The position numbers and the translations under genes are program-made. Below, piece after piece: positions 31,107 through 37,064 of a stretch of 37,064 bases of DNA (the stretch's first letter is position 1; every line of letters begins with the position of its first letter). The DNA comes from Candidatus Aminicenantota bacterium (lineage in GTDB: Bacteria; Acidobacteriota; Aminicenantia; Aminicenantales; UBA4085): contig JAUYDS010000147.1 of NCBI GenBank assembly GCA_030691735.1, forward strand, positions 1-37,064, in the 5' to 3' direction. The notes under the pieces are model-generated. The model worked only from the letters and a program-made list of their open reading frames with translations. It ran no database searches and was not told the DNA's origin.

Positions 31107-32895
31107 CCCGATCTACGAAGACGTCTCCCATCTCCTGACAAGGTCCCGTGTCGTCTTCATCCTCATCGAGGTCCTCTTTATCTTCGTGGCGTTCTATTAT
31201 TGGAAGACCCAGATCCTCGACTACAAAAAATATTGGAACCAATCGGAGGCCAACCGGACCCGCGAGGTCATCGTTCCGGCGCCGCGCGCCGTTCTCACCG
31301 ACCGCGGGGGATCGGTCGTGCTGGCCAACAACATCGCTTCGTTCAAGGCGTCCATCATCCGCGAGAACAGCAAGAACTTCGAGGACTCCTGCCGGAAGAT
31401 CAGCCTGCTCCTCGGACTTGAGGAAGAGGTTTTGAAACAGCGCATCGAAAAATACCGGTCCTTGCCTTTATTCAAACCGATCGTCGTGAAAGACAATCTG
31501 ACCCTTGAGGATGTCGCCCTGATCGAAGGCCGAAAGATGGACCTGCCCGAACTGGTCATCGAGACCGAGCCAAAACGGTTCTATCCGTTCGCCAACCTGG
31601 CCGCTCATGTCCTCGGCTATATACAGGAACTGACGCCGGACGAGCTTCGGACGACCTTCAAAGACCGCCGGCTCGGGGAGATGGTCGGAAAAACCGGGAT
31701 CGAGAACAGCTACGAAGCGCGCATGGCGGGCGTGGACGGCAAGATCGTCGAAGTCGTGGACAGCCTGGGCCGGAAGCGGGACGAGCTCGATCGCATCGAA
31801 CCCCAACAGAGACCGAAGCTTTCCCTGGCCATCGATTACGATCTTCAAGCGAAGGCGGAAGAGCTGCTGGCGGGGAAGGAGGGGGCCATCGTGGCCCTGG
31901 ACGCGAAAACGGGCGGCGTCATGGCCCTGGCCAGCTATCCGACGTATGACCCCAACAAGTTCGTCAACCGCTTCACGCCCGAGGAGTGGATGGCGCTGGC
32001 CAACAATCCCGACACCCCCCTCGTCAACCGGGCCCTCCAAGGACAGTACTCTCCCGGCTCCATCTTCAAGCTGGTCATGGCCGCCGCCGCGCTGGACAGC
32101 CGGACGATCACCGATCAGACCACGTTCTTCTGTGGCGGCGTCATCGAGATCTACGGCCGGCCGTTCCATTGTTGGTCCGAGCCCGGCCACGGCACGCTCA
32201 ATTTCTATGAGGCGATCCGGCAATCGTGCAACGTCTATTTCTATAATATCGGCCGGCGGATGAACATCGACGCGATCGCCGGCTATGCCGAACAGCTCGG
32301 TCTGGGAAAAAGAACGGGGATCGACATCCCCGGCGAGAAGGAAGGTCTGGTCCCGAGCACCGGCTGGAAGCAGAGAACCCAGAAAACGGCCTGGTACCCC
32401 GGAGAAACGATCTCCGTAGCCATCGGCCAAGGGCCGCTTCAGGTCACGCCGGTCCAGGTCGCGGCGATGACGGCCTTGATCGCCAACCGAGGCCGGAAGG
32501 TTCGACCCCATGTTCTCCTGGACGCGGCGCCCTTCACGGAGACGACGAAGATCCCGGCCGCGATCTTCGAACAGGTCATCGAAGGGATGTGGCGCTCGGC
32601 GAATGCGGGAGGGACGGGCCAGGCGGCCAAGGTCGAGGCCTTCGATGTCTGTTCCAAAACGGGGTCCACCCAATGGATCGGGCGGGAAACGGCCGAACGC
32701 TTGGGCGGGGCGCTGAAAAAAACGCATTCGTGGTTCACCGGCTTCGCCCCCCGCAACGATCCGCAGGTCGTCGTGACCGTCCTGATCGAGTTCGGAGGCA
32801 TGGGCGGCGCCACGGCCGCCCCGATGGCCGGCCAGATTTTCAAGCTTTACAAGACCAAATATCATGATCGACAGAGTCCAACTCCGCGAAATTGA
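31096..32895 (+). CDS. mrdA: penicillin-binding protein 2, peptidoglycan transpeptidase
   Basis: Class B PBP of the elongation complex; cross-links new peptidoglycan together with RodA. 599 residues: N-terminal membrane anchor (about 18-36), pedestal/dimerisation domain with PRAVLTDRGG, then the transpeptidase domain. Active-site motifs: SIFK (S322, K325), SCN (377-379, the SxN motif) and KTG (521-523). It overlaps mreD by 11 bases and rodA by 32 bases, a strongly coupled arrangement that fits a fixed stoichiometry of the complex. Confidence 0.96.
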   Translation: MRDSPIYEDVSHLLTRSRVVFILIEVLFIFVAFYYWKTQILDYKKYWNQSEANRTREVIVPAPRAVLTDRGGSVVLANNIASFKASIIRENSKNFEDSCRKISLLLGLEEEVLKQRIEKYRSLPLFKPIVVKDNLTLEDVALIEGRKMDLPELVIETEPKRFYPFANLAAHVLGYIQELTPDELRTTFKDRRLGEMVGKTGIENSYEARMAGVDGKIVEVVDSLGRKRDELDRIEPQQRPKLSLAIDYDLQAKAEELLAGKEGAIVALDAKTGGVMALASYPTYDPNKFVNRFTPEEWMALANNPDTPLVNRALQGQYSPGSIFKLVMAAAALDSRTITDQTTFFCGGVIEIYGRPFHCWSEPGHGTLNFYEAIRQSCNVYFYNIGRRMNIDAIAGYAEQLGLGKRTGIDIPGEKEGLVPSTGWKQRTQKTAWYPGETISVAIGQGPLQVTPVQVAAMTALIANRGRKVRPHVLLDAAPFTETTKIPAAIFEQVIEGMWRSANAGGTGQAAKVEAFDVCSKTGSTQWIGRETAERLGGALKKTHSWFTGFAPRNDPQVVVTVLIEFGGMGGATAAPMAGQIFKLYKTKYHDRQSPTPRN

Positions 32896-33955
32896 CTGGG
32901 TCCTCATCGGGCTCCTGCTCGTGAACTCGGTCATCGGAATCCTTTTGATCTATAGTTCTTCGCATTATCAGAATGGGAATTTCTACGTCAAACAGATCAT
33001 CTGGCTGCTTATCAGCCTCGGCGTGCTCTTCCTGGTTCTTTCGATCGATTACAAACTCTTGGTCGGCTTCTCTCCTTATCTTTACGTCCTGTTCCTCCTT
33101 CTCCTTGGCGGATTGCTGATCTTCGGGCGAGTGATCTCCGGAGCCAAGAGCTGGATCCACCTGGCGATCATCGGCGGACAACCGTCCGAGCTGGCCAAGG
33201 TCGTGGTCCTGCTCGTCCTGGCCCGGATCTTCTCTGAATTCCAGCGGACCTATCTGAGTCTCGAGTTCGCCGCTCTCAGCGGCGCGGTCGTTTTCGTGCC
33301 GGTCGCCGTGATCGCCGTTCAGCCGGACCTGGGCACGGCCGTCTGCTTTCTGCCCCTGCTGTTGGCCAGCTTCCTCCTCGCCGGCATGAACAGAAAGACG
33401 CTGGCCCTTCTGCTGATCATCACGGTCGTCTCCGGTTTCGTCGGATGGAATTTCTTCTTGAAGGACTACCAGAAACAACGATTGACGACGCTGGTGAATC
33501 CCGGTCAGGACCCGCGGGGGTCGGGCTATCACGTCCTTCAATCGAAGATCGCCATCGGATCCGGGGGCCTGGCGGGCAAAGGTTTTAAAAAAGGAACGCA
33601 GATTCAATTGCGATTTCTTCCGGCCCGCCATACGGACTTCATCTTTTCGGTGCTGGGGGAGGAGTTCGGCTTCCTCGGCGTCTTCATCGTCCTCCTGACC
33701 TATTTCTCCCTGTTGGCCAGGATCTTCCGATCCGTCGGGAAATCCAGGGATCGGGCCGGCATGTACATCGTCTTCATGGCCGCCTGCCTGCTGACCTTTC
33801 AATTCCTGTTCAACGTGATGATGATCGTCGGTCTGTTTCCGATCACCGGGATCCCGATCCCTCTGCTCAGCTATGGAGGGTCGTCGCTCCTGACGACGTT
33901 CGTCGCCGTGGGACTGGTCGTCAACGTTAAGATGAGAAGATTCGTCAATGTCTGA
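32864..33955 (+). CDS. rodA: SEDS peptidoglycan glycosyltransferase RodA
   Basis: Polymerises lipid II into glycan strands as partner of PBP2. 363 residues with about ten membrane helices. SEDS hallmarks: SGAKSWIHL, QPSELAK, and ARHTDFIFSVLGEEFGFLG, where D258 matches the essential Asp (D262 in E. coli). The C-terminal GIPIPLLSYGGSSLL is also typical. The start at 32864 lies inside mrdA, so translation is probably coupled by re-initiation. It is followed by the radical SAM gene with an 8-base overlap. Confidence 0.96.
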   Translation: MIDRVQLREIDWVLIGLLLVNSVIGILLIYSSSHYQNGNFYVKQIIWLLISLGVLFLVLSIDYKLLVGFSPYLYVLFLLLLGGLLIFGRVISGAKSWIHLAIIGGQPSELAKVVVLLVLARIFSEFQRTYLSLEFAALSGAVVFVPVAVIAVQPDLGTAVCFLPLLLASFLLAGMNRKTLALLLIITVVSGFVGWNFFLKDYQKQRLTTLVNPGQDPRGSGYHVLQSKIAIGSGGLAGKGFKKGTQIQLRFLPARHTDFIFSVLGEEFGFLGVFIVLLTYFSLLARIFRSVGKSRDRAGMYIVFMAACLLTFQFLFNVMMIVGLFPITGIPIPLLSYGGSSLLTTFVAVGLVVNVKMRRFVNV

Positions 33956-36485
33956 CGGAGCCGCTAGGGGCGTCCTGGACGGGATCCTGCCGGCGGTCGA
34001 AAAGCCGGGCCGCTACACCGGAGGCGAATGGAACGAGGTCCGCAAGGACCCGGCGCGGGCCAAGGTCAAAGTGGCCCTCGCCTTCCCCGACGTTTACGAA
34101 ATCGGCATGTCCTATCTCGGCCAGAAGATCCTCTATGCCTTGATCAACGCTCTTCCGTTCGCCCTGGCCGAACGCGTTTTCGCGCCCTGGCCGGACTTCG
34201 AACGGGAACTCCGGGAACGCGGAGCGCCGCTCCGGTCGCTCGAAAACAAGATCCCTCTGGCAGAATTCGATATCATCGGCTTTTCGCTCCTGTATGAGCT
34301 CAATAACTCCAATATCCTGACGATCCTCGACCTGGGCGGGATCCCGCTGTTTGCGGAGGAGAGGGATCTCCGGCATCCTTTGGTGATCGCCGGAGGCCCG
34401 GCCGCTTTCAATCCCGAGCCAGTGGCCGACGTCTTCGACCTTTTTCTCATCGGCGACGGGGAAGAGGCGGTTCCGGAAATCATCGGGAAATGCGCGGACA
34501 TGAAAGGCGCGGCAGCGTCCCGTAAAGACATCCTGAGGGAACTCGCCCGTATCCCCGGCGTCTATGTCCCGTCCTTCTATGAGGTTTTTCTCCCGGCCGG
34601 CGGTTCTCTCCAGACGGTCAGGCCGAGGACCGGCGCGCCGGCCACGGTTCGCAAACGCGTCCTTCGCGACTTCAGCCGTTCTTTTTTTCCCGCCGACATC
34701 GTCGTCCCCAATGTCCGGGCCGTCTTCGACCGGGTCGCCGTCGAAGTCGCGCGCGGCTGCCCTCACAAATGCCGGTTTTGTCAGGCGACGAGCCTTTATG
34801 CCCCCTACCGGATCAAGGATCCATCTTATGTCGTGAACTGCATCTTCGAAAGCGTCAAGGCGACGGGCTACGAGGATGCGTCGCTGTTCTCGCTCTCCGT
34901 GAGCGATTATCCGTACCTCGGAGAAACCATTCGGACGTTGATGAACAGCCTGGAAAAGGACCATGTCTCCCTGTCGCTCTCTTCCTTACGGCCCAAAGGT
35001 CTTTCGGCGGAGATCATCCGCGACATCATCAAGGTCCGGAAGACGGGGTTCACGCTCGTTCCCGAGGCGGGCTCTGAACGGTTACGCGGCGTGATCAACA
35101 AGGATCTGAACGATCAGGACATTTGGGACGCCGCAGAGAACGCGTTCCGCGAAGGCTGGAAACTGCTGAAACTCTATTTCATGATCGGCCTTCCCACGGA
35201 ACGGGAAGAGGACCTTCGCGGAATCGCGGCTCTGATCGACGAACTCACGGCGCGCGGCCGGGAGATCATGGCTTCGCCGCCCCGGATCAACATGAGCGTC
35301 TCCTCCTTCATCCCCAAGCCCCACACGCCTTTTCAATGGGCGGCCATGGAAACGGAAGAGGCGCTCCGCGAGAAGCAGTCCTATCTCAAACGTCTTTTGA
35401 AGACGAAGCGCCATGTTCAGATCAAGGACCATCCCGTCGATAGTTCTTTCCTTGAGGCCGTATTCTCCCGGGGCGACCGCCGTCTGTCCGCCGTCCTGCG
35501 CACGGCCTGGGGCCACGGGGCCCGATTCGATAGCTGGCGGGACCATTTCCAATTTCCCCTCTGGCTGCGGGCCTTTGACGAGACCGGCGTCGATCCCCGA
35601 ACGTACTTGGGGGAATTGGATCTGAACTCAGGCCTCCCCTGGGACCACATCGAGACGGGAGTCAAGAAGGGATTCCTTCAGGACGAACTGGCGAAAGCGA
35701 TGAGGTCCGAACGTTCGCCTTCCTGCCTGGAAACGTCGTGCGGCCGCTGTCGCGGCTGCGATTTCATGGCTGACATCGACAGGGAATTCAAAGCGAAGAT
35801 CGAGGTCAGCGATCGTCCGGGTCCGACCTTGGGGCGCCGGACGGAAACGGTGACCCGGTATCAAGCGTTCTACGCGAAGGGGGGACAAGCTCGATTCGTG
35901 TCCCACAACGACCTTCTCAACATCCTCCAGCGGACATTCAAACGGGCGGGCGTGGAGGCCGTGTTCTCCGAGGGTTTCCATCCGAAAATGCAGATGTCCT
36001 TCGTCCCGGCCCTGCCGCTGGGCATGACGGGCGAAGACGAATCGTTCGAATTCAAATCCCCGGCGGATCTTGAGGAGCGGGAATTCGTGGACGTCCTCAA
36101 CCGCCGCGCGCCGTCCGGGATCCAGTTCTTCGGGCTGAAGCGGATCGACGCCGGCGCGCGCTCATTGACCGAGCGGATCTCGTCGATGGTCTATTCGCTC
36201 GATCTCGACACCGCCGAAGCAGGAGAGGGACTGGCCGTCGGGAAAGGGGAGGGAGACCCCGAGGAAAAGACGGAAAAGATCGCGGCACGCCTGATCGACG
36301 AATACCGGCCGGGCAAGCCCGACCTGCTTCAAGAGATCTTCGTGGACGCGTCATCCCACAAGGTCGTCCTGAAGATCGCCTTCAGTCCCCAACGGTCGCT
36401 CCGGCCCCAGGATGTCGTCGAGCGGGCCCTCGGCCTTCAGCGCTCCGTTTATCTCATGACCCGCGAAAAAATCCAGTTCAAGTGA
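33948..36485 (+). CDS. radical SAM protein fused to a DUF2344 domain
   Basis: 845 residues. The N-terminal part (to about 240) resembles the B12-binding-like domain that precedes many radical SAM cores (FPDVYEIGMSYLGQKILYALI). The [4Fe-4S]-SAM motif is CPHKCRFC (C271, C275, C278). A second Cys group, CLETSCGRCRGC, lies near 593-605 and could bind another cluster. From about 630 to the end is a DUF2344 domain (RYQAFYAKGGQARFVSHNDLL). This matches the TIGR03960/TIGR03936 pair, here in one chain. Its function is not established; in many genomes it stands before rng and rplU-rpmA, and an RNA- or ribosome-related role has been assumed. It overlaps rodA by 8 bases. Its stop is within GTGA, directly followed by the structured region. 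Confidence 0.88.
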   Translation: MSDGAARGVLDGILPAVEKPGRYTGGEWNEVRKDPARAKVKVALAFPDVYEIGMSYLGQKILYALINALPFALAERVFAPWPDFERELRERGAPLRSLENKIPLAEFDIIGFSLLYELNNSNILTILDLGGIPLFAEERDLRHPLVIAGGPAAFNPEPVADVFDLFLIGDGEEAVPEIIGKCADMKGAAASRKDILRELARIPGVYVPSFYEVFLPAGGSLQTVRPRTGAPATVRKRVLRDFSRSFFPADIVVPNVRAVFDRVAVEVARGCPHKCRFCQATSLYAPYRIKDPSYVVNCIFESVKATGYEDASLFSLSVSDYPYLGETIRTLMNSLEKDHVSLSLSSLRPKGLSAEIIRDIIKVRKTGFTLVPEAGSERLRGVINKDLNDQDIWDAAENAFREGWKLLKLYFMIGLPTEREEDLRGIAALIDELTARGREIMASPPRINMSVSSFIPKPHTPFQWAAMETEEALREKQSYLKRLLKTKRHVQIKDHPVDSSFLEAVFSRGDRRLSAVLRTAWGHGARFDSWRDHFQFPLWLRAFDETGVDPRTYLGELDLNSGLPWDHIETGVKKGFLQDELAKAMRSERSPSCLETSCGRCRGCDFMADIDREFKAKIEVSDRPGPTLGRRTETVTRYQAFYAKGGQARFVSHNDLLNILQRTFKRAGVEAVFSEGFHPKMQMSFVPALPLGMTGEDESFEFKSPADLEEREFVDVLNRRAPSGIQFFGLKRIDAGARSLTERISSMVYSLDLDTAEAGEGLAVGKGEGDPEEKTEKIAARLIDEYRPGKPDLLQEIFVDASSHKVVLKIAFSPQRSLRPQDVVERALGLQRSVYLMTREKIQFK

Positions 36486-37064
36486 AGAAGGGCTCGGGGT
36501 AAGAATCTCGCTCCCTGGCGGAAATCTTAACGCCGGCATCGTTCGGTTTTTCCGGCGGCTAATACAAATAGTCGACGCGGCGACAGAGTTGGCCCCCGGC
36601 CCCCTGGGGAACCAGTCCCGTCGGTTCCCCCCATCGGCTAAGCCGATGGGACCCCCCTCCGCTATGGGGGCCTTGGGGCCAACCCTGCCGTCGCGTCCTT
36701 GAATCGTCCGCCGAAAAAACCGAACCGCAGCGGCGAGATATCCTTGTGGTCGCTTCGCTTTCTTCCCCCTCGCCCAAGTTAATAATAAGAGCTTTATTGA
36801 GCGCTTCTTTTATAGCTGAGGATAGGAATATGTCGCCATATTTATCAATTAGCGAGCGAAGAAGCGGGCGAACGCTCAATTCACGGATTGAACCGAACGA
36901 CGAGATCGGGAAACGGCTGAGCGACCATGGAGGGTTTAGCCTTTCCGAGCTGTCCTTCGAGGACAGCCGATCCGGAAGAGATCGGCCGGCGAAGCATGAT
37001 CGAGCTTCCCGGCGTACTCCCGTTATTAAGAAGCCGGGAAGCGAGTTCTGAGCCGCCGAGAAGG
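36486..37064 (+). ncRNA. candidate large structured RNA (HEARO/omega RNA-like), 3' limit uncertain
   Basis: No credible protein gene fits these 579 bases. They begin right after GTGA, the stop of the radical SAM gene. The two ends pair: GGCTC (36491-36495) with GAGCC (37050-37054), AGAA (36502-36505) with TTCT (37046-37049), and CTCGC (36507-36511) with GCGAG (37041-37045). Inside lie a 185-base hairpin (36541-36725) and hairpins at 36796-36880, 36943-36977 and 37004-37042. Base composition shifts to AT-rich at about 36775-36850, unlike the neighbours. HEARO RNAs, the guide-carrying omega RNAs of IscB nucleases, are known to follow ATGA or GTGA and to precede the nuclease gene; that gene would be outside the window. 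The structure is seen in the sequence; the family assignment is inference. Confidence 0.5.
36541..36725. repeat. 185-bp branched inverted repeat
   Basis: Outer arms GTTCGGTTTTTCCGGCGG (from 36541) and, reversed, GTTCGGTTTTTTCGGCGG (from 36725) pair. After an unpaired bulge, GACGCGGCGACAGAGTTGG pairs with the segment from 36698 back (GACGCGACGGCAGGGTTGG on the other strand), extended by GGCCCC runs. The tip carries two more hairpins: GGGGAACC/GGTTCCCC (36606-36613 with 36623-36630) and CCCATCGGCT/AGCCGATGGG (36630-36639 with 36641-36650). Confidence 0.8.

Noticed and set aside
36559-36879. Minus-strand 106-aa ORF (TTG start) in the structured region
   Set aside because: It has no ribosome binding site, its second half translates GC-rich hairpin arms, and the frame stays open upstream only as Ser/Arg-rich low-complexity sequence. 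It is better explained as a by-product of the inverted repeats.
36870-36905. Possible tRNA T-arm (minus-strand CGGTTCAATCC)
   Set aside because: The flanking bases do not form a 5-bp T-stem, and no anticodon arm or acceptor stem could be placed.
36746-37051. Plus-strand 101-aa ORF (GTG start) near the right edge
   Set aside because: No ribosome binding site and no recognisable domain; it is composed of hairpin sequence and overlaps the long-range helix. It is not supported as a gene.

Overview
This GC-rich window comes from a diderm, rod-shaped bacterium. It has a predicted outer-membrane beta-barrel protein ending in Phe, a complete mreBCD-mrdA-rodA cluster, the lipoprotein enzymes LspA and Lgt, and housekeeping genes with near-consensus sigma70 promoters (TTGACA/TATAAT type). 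The gene set would fit an uncultured Acidobacteriota/Aminicenantes-like lineage, but that placement is a guess from general impression, not something the sequence proves. It looks like chromosomal core genome. There is no prophage, plasmid, transposase or CRISPR array. Its unusual content lies in the intergenic DNA.

Layout. 1-103: start of an unidentified minus-strand membrane-anchored protein. 256-2922: secreted GH78 alpha-L-rhamnosidase. 2956-5417: nadC-nadB (NAD synthesis; no nadA here). 5421-5786: a repeat-filled, MITE-like element with terminal inverted repeats, between nadB and a convergent outer-membrane protein gene. 6812-11763: tightly overlapping operon ileS-lspA-lgt-rluD (isoleucyl-tRNA synthetase, lipoprotein signal peptidase, prolipoprotein diacylglyceryl transferase, pseudouridine synthase), followed by a separately promoted EF-G-like GTPase. 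13970-17174: GNAT acetyltransferase and MFS transporter (minus), divergent from an exported ChaN-PDZ protein (plus). 17319-23837: TCA block, with icd-mdh-PHP phosphoesterase on the minus strand divergent from acnB and an SDR oxidoreductase. 23906-28450: M23 endopeptidase (plus) converging on def-fmt, preceded on the minus strand by an OPT-family transporter; REP-like palindromes flank the OPT gene. 28717-36485: shape operon mreB-mreC-mreD-mrdA-rodA plus a radical SAM/DUF2344 fusion, most junctions overlapping.

36486-37064: no credible protein gene. The stretch begins directly after the radical SAM stop codon (GTGA) and is a chain of strong hairpins. Its two ends can pair with each other (5+4+5 bp), which suggests one large structured RNA. 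The layout recalls HEARO/omega RNAs that precede IscB-type nuclease genes. The expected nuclease gene would lie beyond the window, so this is a hypothesis; it is the most interesting candidate in the window. Other points of note are two mutually exclusive GC-rich hairpins just before the PHP gene start, a dispersed repeat inside the acnB leader, and a probable leaderless nadC transcript.

All coordinates, motif positions and alignments were read by eye. Several starts differ from the ORF track because a ribosome binding site or promoter decided them.
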